From the NCBI RefSeq assembly GCF_023343835.1, contig NC_064434.1, positions 15,977,505 through 16,041,504 on the forward strand: a DNA stretch of 64,000 nucleotides, written 5' to 3'. The position numbers and the translations under genes are program-made. Below the pieces are notes generated by a model. That model was not told where the DNA came from and did no database searches. It saw only the letters and a program-made list of their open reading frames with translations. Origin of the DNA: Lagopus muta. Lineage: Eukaryota > Chordata > Aves > Galliformes > Phasianidae. Below, piece by piece: positions 49,701 to 63,775 of the stretch. Position 1 is the first letter of the stretch; the number at the start of each line of letters is the position of its first letter.

Positions 49701-50890
49701 GGCAGTTCTTATCCTGTACAACTATTTCAACTCAACTTAATAATTTTAGAGGGAAGTAAAACTGGATGAAGACATGCAAAAAGCAAACTAGAGCTGAAGA
49801 CAGAAGAAGGAAGAGCTCAAAACCTTGCTATTCAGGATGGGATGAAGATTCAGTAACACCAATATAAGAATCGACATGGAGAGAGCTTTTGTACTGATTT
49901 CACTTGGAGGGACACTGGAAAAATACAGGAGAATGAAAAACAGGTAACATAGAACTAGAGATCCAGAACAATCCCTGAGCCTAGGAAGGTACAAGAAAGT
50001 TTCTCAAGCGCACCTGCAGTGAATCTCATTCAAGAGGAGAAAAAAGAAGTGGAAAGCTCAGCAACTGAATTTTACATGCTGCAACAAGACCCTCTGCAAG
50101 AAACAGTCAACTTCTACAAGGACTGGTCTGCAGTGATTGCTTAATACTTCTCTTTGAAGGTCAAAATACACAACAGCAGACAAATGCCTTAACTTATGTC
50201 TATTTGTCCACTTTGCACACTGCCAGTACATTCCAGCACATTTAAATATTGGAATCCTCCTGCATTCCCTATTTTGTGTCTGCAGTGGTCTGCAACCTCT
50301 ACTCCCTTCTCACTCACTGCACAGGGGAAAAAACTGGGCTATGCCCAAGTCCACCAACTCTTCAAATCCACTCTTGACAGAAAAGCAGCCAGTTTCACAT
50401 AGCCTGCAATAATCTATTCAGAGAGCTCATTTCGCATATACACAACATCTGTTCAAAAAGCAAATGTTTGCAGCCAGATTTCAGTTCTACAATACACAAA
50501 AGGGGAGAAAAAAACCTTCCCATTTAGTTCTCAGCATATGGTACTACCTCCAAAACAGCTTATTCAATTGCACCTTCTATAAATCAAGACTAAGGTCTCC
50601 AAAGAGCACAACAGCAACAGAAAGGGGAAAAGACTTCCAGTGTTTGAAACAAAAGCCCAGAGGTGTAACCTACCACTGATGATTTCAATCAAATGCTAAG
50701 CTTGTCTGGAATAATTGCAATATACTAAGAACTAAGAATTAATTTTATTTTTTAATTTGAGACTGAGGATTCCTGGCCTAGTTAGGACCATTCTTTGTCA
50801 CTTTGCACAAACCATAGCAGTGCCATATAAACTACAGAGCAAACAAGGAACACGTGAGCTAATATAAGATACTTTCTAAAATTTTACTTT

Positions 50891-50926
50891 CCAAAAAGAA
50901 AAAAAAAAAGAAAAAAGAAAAAATCA
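50891..50926. repeat. A-rich homopurine tract
   Basis: Mixed A and G with long A runs near 50895-50924. Low complexity only. Confidence 0.85.
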
Positions 50927-53783
50927 TTGTCTGCTTTCACCGCTTCCAAACCTTTCTTTGCTATCAGAGAGGAGATTTCCTGTGAGTAAGGTCAATAGGT
51001 TTACTTTCACTTCTTATTTCAGGAACTATAATTAAACAAAACCTACCTAGTGGCTGTTCAAAGTGTGTTTGTCACACTCTGCAGCACAGTTGTTTCTTCC
51101 TTTCACAGGCTGAAAAAAACCAAACCCAACTCCTGTAAGCAGTTTATATTCACATCTTAACTAACTTTCATTTCACCTCTCAACATTTCCAAGCTGAGCT
51201 CTGCAGCAGCCAAAGGCACAGTTTGGCTACAAAACATAACAGAATAATAACAATAATGCAAATGATGTCATTGGAGCTGGATCATCCACTCTGCACACTC
51301 ATCCCTGAACCATGGCACACCAACTCAGTTACAGGGATCTCAGCTGCCACCGGGCTTACAGACAGCAAATTAGAATACATTAACTTTGCTGACATCTGAT
51401 TGACAGCTGATGCCAAGCCAAAACACTGTGATTGCTTCCCTTCACAACAAAATGGAACATTAGAACTATTTAAAGATTATTAACAAGATGACTAACAACT
51501 CCAAGAGAAATCTCCACAATCTCAAACCAGTGCTAGATTATTAGAGAAGTTTGCCTTTTTTTGGCAAACTCTGGTTTTCACCATTAGTTCCTTCTCTCTC
51601 AGCTAATGAGCAGGAGTCAGCTACAGAGCTACATCTATGAAAGCTTCTCTAAAGAAGAAGAGATGCACAAGCTTTTCTCAAGATACTTAGAGAAGAAAAA
51701 TCAATCCTTACTGCAGCTCAGCAAGTTCTGTCATTATATTCACTGTCATACTAAGGAAACAGCAGGCTTTTGCATGCTAGACAAGGATAATCACAGTGCA
51801 GCACTCTTCTGCTTTGTACTAACAGCCTGAATTATGTATGGTATGTTCTTGTTCGTCACACAAATACCTCATGATCATCTGTATGCCACAAATATTTTCC
51901 AGTACAGACTTCTGCCAGAATATGCACCATTCCAGTAATCCTTTAGAGCCATTCCAGGGTGTGCAGGAAGCAGAAATATTCGAAACCAACTCAAATTTCA
52001 GCTATGGAAGAGCACAGTGAGACTGAGCTGTTCAGACTTGCCACAGAAGAGACTGATAGAGTCCAGAGTTGCTTCACGTTTGGCGACCATCATGCATGAA
52101 CAGATAGGACTCTCCTGGGAGAAGGATGGAAAGTTGATTTCGGTGAAGAAACCTGGGGAAACCTGGCTTATTTGTTTGACACATGGATCAGGAGGAGATA
52201 TAATCACTCCCTTCATACAGATTACACAGGATAACACACATCACAAAGTACAAAATGAGTTATCTAAGCAAGAGAGATGTCTGATGTAGTTGACTGCCAG
52301 ACAAACAGGCATGAACTTGTCATTATATGTTTATTATAGAAACTTGAAGAAATATTCTAGAGTAATATACATGCACCAAAAGTTTCTACTACATCTTCCC
52401 AAAATAAGTAGGGGGAGCAGAAATAATGATTACTTGTGAGATGAAAGTTTATGAAAGGAGAAGTTACACAATCTACAGTCCAAACTGTAAGGGACACAAG
52501 AAATCATTTCCAGTTCTTCACGTTAAAGTTTTAAATCAATTGCTTAAAATAATAATAATAAGCAATGAAGACTTGTTCAATTTAATTTTTTTAAGGAAGG
52601 GATACTGAAGATGCTGAGACATTCTGGTTCAAAATAAATTCTATCTATTTCTTTGCCTTTCTGTTTTTCTGCTGGTAAAAAAAGAGTGTGACAAAATATT
52701 TTTTTTCAGTTGGTACAAAAAGAGTGAGCGGGAAAGAAAATGCTATGTGAAAAGTATTTCAATAAACTTTACAGTTAAGCAGTACTTCTTCACACTAAGA
52801 CATGTTACTCAAGTTAAACATGCACCTTTTTGTATAAAAAGTCAATATATAAACTCAAGCCAATGAGGAAATGGCTATGCTTTGTTCACACTAGATTCTT
52901 TTTGTGCTCAGAAAAAGTCACGCAAGAACACTGTTACAGTTTGAGTGCTAAGACAAGGCCATCAGTTTGAAAGAAAAGGAGAAAAAAAAAATCTGCTAGT
53001 CTGCACATATGAGTTTACAATACTAGATGCATGCAAGTAAAAGTCACGCTTCTCAGGAAAATGGAAAACCTTGAATATCTAATTACAAGCTCAGGCAAAT
53101 GAAAAATCTGAAATTTACATTAATTTCCACATATGGCAACATATGAGGGTAAACATAATGCAGCAGTTCCAATGTGAGTGATATTTACATGATCTTTTCT
53201 AAACCTCAAGCAGAATAAAAATGGAGACACTTTCATTATTTACAGAGAATTTTTACTGCCTTCTAGAAGGCAAGGAGATTAGCACGTGTGCTACATTTTT
53301 TTTTCCTTGTTGGAAATGCATTTATCAAATACATGAACAGTTTGCTATGGCATGAGTACAGATAGATCTATAGCCAACTCAAGAAAGAAATCACTTCTTT
53401 TCTTACCATATTTCCTTATTTGGATTATTACTGCTGGTTAAAATTGAAAGCATAGTATTGTGGAACACCAAGCTACTAAATCAAGGAATGTATATGAAAG
53501 CAAAGCAGGCTGTCATGTAGAGTTTGATGAAAACAATAACCTAATCAGCCTATTTAAGGCAGGACAATAAGACTGTGCTTTGAAGACAGTTATGGAAATG
53601 CACAAAAACAAGTCTCTGTGCCCTGCGCTTTTCTAGGAAGTTAACTGGAATGCAGATTCTTGCTTTTTTCCTACATTTAATTGGTAAATAAGCCAGCTTT
53701 TTTCATCATAGAGCTCCATAATTAAAAACAAACTTTAACAAATTCCCTCCTCTGTAGCAGTTCAAGCTATGTGGTTTTGATTT

Positions 53784-54044
53784 TTATGGGACAACACAGC
53801 AACAATTCCAGAGCTTCCATAAAGCCCTTCTCTCATGGGCTTTCTTTCCAGCTCCTGTTGGCATAAGAGTCCTAAGAAAGAGTGGCTGCATTGCAAACTC
53901 CATCTGCGTGTGCCCAGGATAAATGCTGCCAAGACAATCAATGCAAGCGCCTACCACAACAAGCTCTCCTTTGTCAGTCACAGGGATCCCATGAGACAGC
54001 ACCAACCAGTCTAAGAATTTGGCTCGATGCAGAGGTAGACAATC
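53784..54044 (-). other. Exon-like open reading frame of unknown identity
   Basis: On the minus strand a strong splice-acceptor-like sequence (TTTTTGTTTTTTAG) is followed by 86 open codons and a TAA. The frame starts DCLPLHRAKFLDWLVLSHGI and includes GELVVVGACIDCLGSIYPG. No initiator ATG lies at its start, so it would be an internal or terminal exon. I do not recognise the protein. It lies about 20 kb upstream of the RNF144A start codon, on the same strand. Base composition is a little less A/T-rich than around it. A pseudo-exon or chance frame is quite possible, because I found no partner exon. Confidence 0.2.
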
Positions 54045-54964
54045 CTAAAAAACAAAAATAAGGGTCAGACTTTATTTAGATTGACTGTATAAAACCGGAA
54101 CTCACCGCTCTGTTCCATCAATGAGCTTTGAAAAGTGGCACAGGAGGTCTTAACAAAGACAAAAATTCACCTCTCGACTCTTTTTGGCTCAAGAAGCATA
54201 TGGGATGGGATAAGTCTTCCTAAAGTGACACGATGGAGATTTTTTAATGCAATGTATTTTTGCACCTGAAGAGGAAAAATATATCTTATAACGTCTCACA
54301 CAGATGCAAGTCCTCATGGTCAGAGCTTCACAAAAGTATACTCTGAAGGATCACAGACCGCATACAGCAATAGATTCAGGGACTTCTTGTGTGCAAGAAC
54401 TACACTGCATTAAGGCAGTCCACACTCTTAACAAAGCATTCCCTTAAACTGTACCAGGACAACATACATACAAAATCACATGCAAAACCCACCACTTTGA
54501 GCAAAGCTTGCCCGTGGGCAGAGCATTTTAATATAATGCCAGGGAAGAAGAGGAATTCAGAATACAGCAGTTGGCAGGAGTGCTGCTTTCATTCCAAGCC
54601 ATTTCCCTTTTTCTGATTTATCCAAGTGTTACTTCTGAGAAAGAAACCATTGCCTCAGCTCCTTTTCAGTGAATACTCAGAAAACCTACATCCTCAAACG
54701 GAGTAAGTAGATTTTAAACATGAAAGCAATCTTTTATTACTTCGTTCATTTTTCTTTAAAGCAGTTTTGGAATTGCTTACTGCCACACACACAAGATTCT
54801 GGTTTTCCTTAATTTCATAATCATGAGCTTTATTAAAGTAATATTTTAAAACAGCTGTATGTTTCAAGACATAGTTTAACCTTTGGAAGTTTTGAAAATG
54901 AGCATTTAATTCCTGCAATGTTCTCAGCTTTCACATTGATTTCCACTTAGAGAGATATAATATA

Positions 54965-55052
54965 GAAAAAAAAAATTAAAAAAGCTCTTTCACACTTCAA
55001 AAAAAAAAAAAGAAAAAAAAAAAGAAAAGAAACGAATAAAAGAAAGAACAAC
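54965..55052. repeat. A-rich homopurine tract
   Basis: A-runs interrupted by G and a few T or C (A-rich near 54965-54982 and 54999-55040). Low complexity only. Confidence 0.85.
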
Positions 55053-58000
55053 AAGCATCAGTAGCTAAAAGATTGACCAACAGCTCAGGAAACTTTTGTT
55101 TGCACAAGCTTTTATCCACAGGCATATATGCACACGCACTATAACATCTTAGAGCTATCCAACATGCTGTTCATCCAACTGTTGTCACCAAAAGGAGGTT
55201 CCCTCCTCCCTTCTTGCACATTCTCCTCACTTTTTAACCTTTTCCTCCTACTTGCTTCTTTGCCTCAAATTCTGCTTGAAAATTAGGAAATAGGACCAAC
55301 TATCATTATTGCCCTCTTCCCACATTCTCTTGATGCTTTGAAGAAGAAATGACAATCAAAATCTATTTTAATTATGGTACATCTGCTAATAAAAAAAAAA
55401 AGTGGCTTCCTTGAGCTGAAGGTCAGAGGGAACATTACATGTACTAGCTGGTTGGTCTGAATTCTAGAGATTACCTGAGTCCCAGCTAGTCTGAAAGCTA
55501 GACAGGCTACAAACACTGCCCAAGCATGTGGTCTGCCTTTATCTGGACACCTCAAGAGATTTACTGCTTTTGGGAGAAAGAAATTTCTTTACTTTCTGGA
55601 GAAAGAAATTTACTGACTTGAAGAACTACATCCAGTAAGCTTTGCATGTGGAGGTACTTCGTTTTAGTCAGTGACTGTAGTTGCATGTCTGTCTAAATGG
55701 GAATGGAGACTGGAGGAGGGTGGAGGGAGGGAGGCAGATAGAGAGGAAAAAAAAACAAAGGAAATCACCTTCCTGCAGCTTCCTCCCTTTTCTGCCTTTC
55801 AAAGCCTGGAGAAACCTAAGGAAACAATTCCCTTTTCATCAGTGTTTGCTCTTGCACTGTCTCTTCCAGCCCCCAAAATTCAGGAGAACCTCAGGGATTT
55901 ACCTCCTATTTCAGGCCTTTCCTCCCTTAGCTAAAGTGGAAATTTCAGTCCTCCTCTCCAGCATTTTCTTGAACACACTCAGCTACTAGCTTAAGCTCTA
56001 CAGAGAGACAAAATTCTTATATCCCCTCCCACACAAGGCTTTCCCAGAAGGCTCTCACTTCATTAGCGGGCATCCTGCCTGTCACCCAGCCTGCAGGCTG
56101 ATCATTAGAGGCAAAGTGAACTTGCCCATCTAAATCATACAGAAAGAACATGCATAATCCACATAAAATGCAGTTTTTCCTCATCAGATAACCAAATTGC
56201 TTACTCGGGTACTCAAGATCTTCCACCTCTTAACAAGTTTCGAACAAGAATTTTGAAAAGCATTCTGAGAGGACCTAAGGAATTATCACCTTCTCTGCAT
56301 GACACCTTGCCCTTGTGAATTAAATGACAAAAATGTGTCACATCAAAAACAACAAATCCCCTTGTAATTTCAATTATCTTCTCACTCTGTTTTCTCTTGA
56401 ATATTTTTCTCCAGTGTTTCAAGAGTCAGCATCCCACTTCTGACCTGCCCATGACATTGCTCTGCTGCTGATGGAGGACAATACATCACACAGGTGGACA
56501 TGACAGAGCCACCTACCTGACGTGTTTTAGATGTTTGTCTTTGGATGACTGTAGGCCTGCCCTAAAATTACCTGAACAAGGACACAATAAAACAAATGCT
56601 CTGGCAGGTAAAAAAATAAAAGCTGCTCATAACTCATCCTTTCTACATTAAATCACTACCAGAAATTGTTTCAGCACCGATAATTCTTGTGGCTTTTTTT
56701 TTTTTTTTAATACCTCCTACAAGTTTTCAAAAGACCTTTTAAAGATGGGATAACTAAAACCAGATGTGAATTTACATATTAAACTGTCATTAATGCTTTG
56801 CAAGGAGAATCCTTCTTTTACAAATCCCAGCCAAGGATAATTTAATCCTTGTCCTTCTTCAATCCTTCCAGCTATGCACTGGTAAGCTAAATGAAGTTCT
56901 ATATGCAGTATGCTTGCAGAGCTCCTGCTTTCCAGGATGCTGTCTCCCTTGCTACAGATGCCCAGAAAATTCCTGCACACTTATATTTGGTTTCCCTCAT
57001 TAAAAATAAGTTACTGTTGTGACTGCTTAGTTATCTATAAAATCTGAGAAAGACAGAGTGGTAATCAGTGTAATTGGCTTTTCCAAAAAAAATAAAAAAA
57101 TTGAGATGGTGTCTGCTCTATGCCCAGTCCTTCTGGAGCATTTTCATTTCTAGTTTATTTCCTACAGACATCCACTTGTTAATATTTCTGCTGCTCCATT
57201 CACCCGGCATGTTTTTGCTGACATGCTGTAATGCCTCTCCTAACAAGTAAGCTCCATTGTACAAAGCCACAAACTGACAGGCAGAATTAGGAAACCTGCA
57301 TCAGGCTCAGCACAGAACCAGTGACAGATGAGGAAAGAAAGGCTATGGGATCTGCTCTGTATTTATGTGACAGCCCACAGTTCATCTGCTTTTGTGTCAG
57401 CCAGGAGTAGCTAGGAGGCACAAATGGCCGTGAAACTCATCTCCGTCAGCTCCATCCTGTCAGAGCTGATGATGCATCTCATGGCCCAGCAGCCACAGGG
57501 TCCAAGGACAAATGCTTCAGGGCAGGGAGGAAAAAAGGATGAAATTTGACAGTTTATGTGCACAATTTCAGTTTCAGATTCTCACTTTTGCTTACTGTAG
57601 GGACAACGTGTGATTATGCAAAAATGTAAAACCCTCACTGGCATCTTTCAACACTGTCAGGAGATGGCATTTTTGCAATCCTACGCTGTCACCAATACAG
57701 AGAAAGGCAAGAATCAAAAGGGTGATGGTAAGATTCCCTCAGCTACAATCACTCCCTGGAGAAGTGGAGGAGCCAGAGACACAGTACTTTGGGCAAAGGG
57801 AAATTCTGCTGTGCATGATGTTCACATGCCACGCCAACCCCAAGTCCTGTGATCCCTGGGCTAAAGAGGTTACATCTTGAAATATTTAAACAGAATGTAG
57901 CCATAGTATTCAGTGAAGAGAAAAATGCAGAGGGCTTTGGGTAAAGCTCTGGGCTGTTTGGTGTCAGCTAACTCTGCTGTTCTTTCAGTCAAGAAGTGAA

Positions 58001-60765
58001 ATCCCCATGGACCTCTAGGACCAGCCACCCAGCTGCTCTAGTCCCTCCTTTTGGTTTTAACAGATATATAACCCATGTCATTCTCTCTCTTGGCAAACAT
58101 AATTCAGACTAGCACAGCTGAACAGTAATTCACCTAGATGATTTGTGACCATAAAATGCTTTCTTATCAGATCCCACATGGGAAGTTCTAAGGAAGCCAT
58201 GTGATTTCATGAAAGCAGAAGGGCTCAAAATACAGTGAGAGAAGATGCTTTAATAAAATCCACTCACATCAATGCATCAGATACAGAGTGTTGAAAATTG
58301 GGAAATGTATTTCTAACATGGCGAGCAAGACAATTTAATTACAAGGTTTACTTTGAAGCTGACAGCTATTACTTCTCAACTAACTCCAGGATGCACTTGC
58401 AAAAGAATCGTCATCATTTCAGATTTGTAACAAGAGGTGGTCTTCTCTTGGATTTAACTATCAGGTTTACTATAATAGTGCAACAGAAATCCATACACAA
58501 TTAAGCCTTTATGAGAAGATGACTCCCCTGCACACCTGCTCATTAAGAAGCTGGAGTGGAAAACGTCTTCCCTTTATTTATTTTTCCCTCCAGTGAAGAA
58601 CAAACATTCAAAAGCTACTGTTAACATAATGAAATCAGCATTGCATATTTATTTTACTGCAGGAGGTTTTGTAATGACTGCATTTGAAGAGCATTTGGAG
58701 GGAAGCTGAAGAAATAAGGTATAGATTCATCTGAAAAGGCAGATGCAGGCATATCACACCACTTTGAACAATTTCTGTACAATGCGGAAAAAATTGCTTT
58801 TTCCACATGGCTTGCTAGTCTAGTTTCTTAAGGAGAAATATTAAAATATTGTGACTATCATTTGCATAGAAGTGCCAAGTGGAGTAATAAAAGGCTGAAT
58901 TTTAGAAAACTTCTAACTATCCTTCAGTCACATATGAGAATATTAGGCAGTTTTTTTCTTCCTCCATTTGCAAAAACTCCTTGAAGCTATTATTCACTGA
59001 AAACACTAAACAAAAATTAAGCTGCTGTTTAAGGGCAGCTTCAAGCTGACCTGCAATTCTGCACAGACTTAACCAAATCTCATTTTGACATTCAGTCGCA
59101 GAGGGAGCAGAGAAGTCACTGCTCATCTCTGACACTCTGAAATGCAGAAAGTATTCTTCTGGAAAAGACTAGTATTTCGTTCCCAAGAGCATGTTTATTT
59201 TTAAGTGCCATAGATTTGTATTTTTGCAACCAAGAATCATTTGAATTGCCTCTTGAAACTCAGATGCACAGGATTGACTGGGTGAGCAGAAATACATGGG
59301 GTAAGTCCAAATTCCTTTTGGACTGCAAACTGTCCATAATTCATGAGATGTTTACAGGTACAATAGCACACCATTCAGCCTACAGCCAGAGGGATGGAAC
59401 TGGAGTGCTTTGGTTGCTGCTGGCTGTCAGTGCTCCACAGCCAGCGCAAGGGCTAAACAGAAGGCAGGGAGACACTGGTAGCACAATGTTACCTTGAAAC
59501 ATGCACTCCCTAAGGTGTCAGTATTTTGTGGCAGGTACTCTCCCTACAGCTGTAGGATGTACAGTATCATTGCTCTTCCCATGCATCTTGTGTTATACCA
59601 GCATGCTCACCAGAGTCACTATATCAGCTGAGCGGATTGCGGTTTTCGATGGGAAAGTGAGTTAGACAAGGAATATAGAATTAATTTTCTGCTTTATGCT
59701 TACCATCTGAAAAAAATCAACAGATAAAAAAAAAAAAAAACCCACCAAACCACCAATCCCTTAACCTAGATACAAGCACAGGAGACCACAGGGAACAGAA
59801 GAGAATGTTAAAGGAGATGGCAATGATCTGAACAAGAACTGTCAGTAAGGAAAATACTGCTCTGTAAAAGAGCACACAACCCGTCTGTGTGCGTGCCATT
59901 GCTCATGTAGAACATGGTATGCAGCACTGTAATTCATAACACCACAGCAATAAAGGCCCCATTCAGTCTGACTGCCTCTACCGCTAACACCAGATGATCC
60001 TCCAAGAAGTCTCCGAAATAACTCCAGTCCTCCCAGTCATGCAGTACTGCTCACTCAGTTATGTTACACACAAGCTTTCACATCTTGGAGAAGATGAACT
60101 TTTAATGCGTACCACCAGATGCCCAATACTCTTGTTCATTTTATGACAGACTGCCCTGAAGCCACTCTTTGTGTTTATGAGATTTGCATATGTGGGTACA
60201 TACCCAGAATAGATTACATCTGCCAAAACATACTGCCTTCAGATGAAGATCTATTTAACTGTATTTGCTGTATTCTTTTTTGAGAAGCTCACATCTTGCT
60301 TTCTTTGACAGTTCCATTGCAATTAACCATTAATATCCACAGGAAATGCCAACATTAAAAACCAGCAAGTACTTTTAGGAAATAATTTATGCAAAACATC
60401 TCAATTTTAAAAAAATTTATCCTCATTTTACTGTTTTAATGTAGTGAATGAGTAGTAAGAAAATAAAATTGAAGAGTCTTTGTTATTGCTACTGCTGTTA
60501 TTAAAAGTGACTGTTGTTTTTAGAGAATGTTAGGCTTAAAGTTTTCAGGCAAATCAGAAACGTTTTCTGACTGCTGCAGAGCTCCCAACTCTGTAGGTCT
60601 ATGTTAACTGTAAATGGCAAAAGCCTCCTAATCAAAGTTGGTTTGTCACTTAGTATCCCTAACAAAGCAACCAGAAAAGAATAGCTATCATGAAGCCTTC
60701 CTGAGCATTTACACGTGCATCAAAATACAAAGCCCAGTCAAGATGCAAAGCAAGAATGTAGTTGT

Positions 60766-60800
60766 TTTTTTGTTTTTTTGTTTGTTTGTTTGTTTTTATT
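60766..60800. repeat. (TTTG)n simple repeat
   Basis: T-rich sequence with repeated TTTG units. No adjacent element body. Confidence 0.85.
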
Positions 60801-61652
60801 ATTTCTTACTGTCATGTCACAGCATTCACCATTTCAAGCACTCAAGTTCTTTATATCCTCACAAAATAGAAATGAAACAGTCAGGGCTATGATGATGAAC
60901 GCTGGGGGAGAACTCTCCAGGGAAATTCTGATACACTCCCACTCGAGTACTGAAACATTTAGGCAGCAGAGACTTTGGCACCTCAGAGTGGCTAACGCAA
61001 AACATTTGGGCTCATGCATACAACATCTATAAAGAGGACTTCCCACACATACTGTAGAAGACCTACTTACCAACACCAAGACACAAAACTCCTGCAACCC
61101 TCTCAACAACGTTCAAGTGCAAAGATACCTCCTGTCATCCCAAACACCACCCCCAAATATCTGTTTAAAGGCAAGTCACTTGCTTTTATTTTTATGAAGT
61201 TACCAGCATATCCTGAGCTGTTCTCTTTATCATCAAAGAAATGCTAACCCAACAGTGCCGTTCCATACATACTGGCTTTCCCCCTCTCTTGTCAACAGTG
61301 ATGTGAGCAGCTCACTATGTGAACAAATGGCATTTTGAATTGCCAGAAGTTCAGTAGGTTTTCCAGTAAAGCGGGGGGAAAAAGAATTACCTTATTGCTC
61401 TTCTTTAGAAGGCTGTACCCCCAGACTTTTACCAACTTCTCAGCACAACTGACAAACATTTTAAAAAGTCTAAAACACGTTTATCACAAATCTTTAAACT
61501 AGGAGAGATCTAGACCTTAGTGTAACCTGGCAGATTTCTGCCAAGTCTTTCAGGCCTACTTGCCCAAAGTCACTTTGACTACAAAGAAATTTTGAGATAG
61601 AACTTCCTTTCTTTTATATCACACTTTGGTTTCTCCAGATTCCTAAGAACTT

Positions 61653-61671
61653 AAAAAAAAAAAAAAAAAAA
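61653..61671. repeat. A19 homopolymer
   Basis: Nineteen uninterrupted A. No recognisable element beside it. Confidence 0.95.
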
Positions 61672-63712
61672 TAGGACTGAATAATTCCTGTATCATAGAT
61701 ATTAATGAAGGCTCATGTGACAGTTCCTTTTATAGTTAGAAGGCGAATAGATTTCCATGTTAGTTGAGGTGACTTTGGTAGGACATTCAGATGTAACAGT
61801 CCACTTTTCGTTTTACCCTGGCACTTTCAAAGTTAAATTTTTAGTTAACATTCTGCCTACGACACCACAAAATCTATAATTCTAAAAGAAGAAAAAAAGC
61901 ACAATCTTCGCCCTTCTTTCACACCTCCAGATAAGAATGAGTTGGTATCACAGTGTAAAACACCCAGTTATTTCAATGAAAAGAACAGGACAGTCTTAAA
62001 GTGTGATAGTTGAAGCTACATGAGGAAAGATCCCAAGGTGAGAGGCAGAAGCAGAAATCCTGTATGACCCTGCTGCCCTTCCAGTGATCCATCCTGAAGA
62101 CCTTTCACACAACAGAAAACAAATCTGTGATCTTCCTCACAACAAGCAACCAGCCTCCTGGAAGCACTTATACCTTTAACAACAATAAAGCTTCAAAGCA
62201 ATAGCCTAAATTGAAAGGAAGGGAACACAGCCATAAACACGAGATTTCATTCACATCTGTGAACTTCAGCTGTTTAAGGAGCTAATGGAAATGTGAAATG
62301 ACTGGTGAAAATATTTAGCGCTAACTGACAGTTTGCTAAAAAGACTATCACACTCTTTGGATTTAGATGTCATCTAAGGATTTGTCATAACTTCATTTTA
62401 AGATAAATATCCATTGTGAACTGAAGCTAGAACTGGATTGCTGCTCCCTTTGAAGTTAGATTTTTTTCAAACTGTGTAAATTTGAAACAAAAGGTAAAAG
62501 AAAAGTGGGTTATCAGCCTACTAACGTTGTAACTATTGGCAGATCCAAAAGGAACAGGAAAACAAGCAAGAATTGCTTGTTTGCTTCACCCTAAGTAATA
62601 GTCACTGGTAAAGTATACAGAATGGATTTTCAGACATAAATCCATACAAAGTCAAAGTCTGAGACTGTTCCTCCAGCAGGATATCACATCGCAGAAGAAA
62701 GGAGGTAAATATGAAACACGACACATCCTGAATGCCACCAGATCAGATGCCCAGAGATGGCAGCCATTTGATACCAGCCAAATTCTGGAGGCTTTTGCAG
62801 CATAAGAAACTGCAGCAAAGCAAAGGATGAAATCGGATGGTGCAGACAGGCTCCCTCAGAGTCACACAGTTCCAAAGCACAGGGCAGGACCAATCAGCTG
62901 CACTGGAGCCAACAACAGCATGGACAGCTGCCAGACTCGGCAGCACTGCTTGGAGCAAGACACAGCACAAACATGCTCAGAGGAACAGTTCCCAAGACCA
63001 GAGATCGTCACTTCACTCAGAAGATAAACAACCTATCTCAGAGTCCTGAGATGAACTGGCACCCTGCAGGTGAGCATGAGCACAGGAAGTGCCATGATCT
63101 CCTGGGCCTCTGACTGTTTACCATTAGAGCTGCAAACAAGATAGCACATGAAGTGGCTGGTGTCAACACAAAGGTCACCGTCACATTGTGCTTAAGGACC
63201 TTCCTTTGTGGGCTTCACCTCTTGCTAACCAGCCTGAGGAGCTGCCTGCTCTGCTCAGCTTGCAGCTTACCAGGGGCATGAAGCCCTGACCCAGCAGCAG
63301 GGTCAGGAGTCCCGCAGGCTGATGACCTGGCACATGGCTAAGCTGCTCAGCATCACCCCAATCCATTGGGATCCATCAGGACAGCCCTGCAACCCTTTGG
63401 CCTACACAGCCAGCAAGTCAAGCCCTCAGGGTCAGCTGAGGCCAGGCTCTGGGATGCTGCGAGTACAAACAACATGCTCGAGCTGGCCCACTGCTCCCAG
63501 GCACAGGAATAAAACCAGTGCATTTTCCCACTACAGCTTTGCTAGAAAGCTACACACATGAAGACTGACACAAACATACCCTTCTAATTCACTGTAGAGA
63601 GAAACAGTCTGCAAACTTTTCAAGATCTAAGGTGTTAATAACTATAAAAATTGAAAGAGAATTGAAAGAGAATAAGAAATGCTAAAATGAAAACCTTTAC
63701 TAAGAGTGGGGT

Positions 63713-63775
63713 TGGGTTTTTTTGTTTTATTGGTTTTTTTTGTTGTTGTTGTTGTTTTTCTTTTTTTTTTTGTAT
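63713..63775. repeat. T/G-rich simple repeat
   Basis: T runs with a TTG-trinucleotide block (near 63739-63754). The poly-Phe/Cys and poly-Gln/Lys frames crossing it on either strand are artefacts. Confidence 0.85.
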
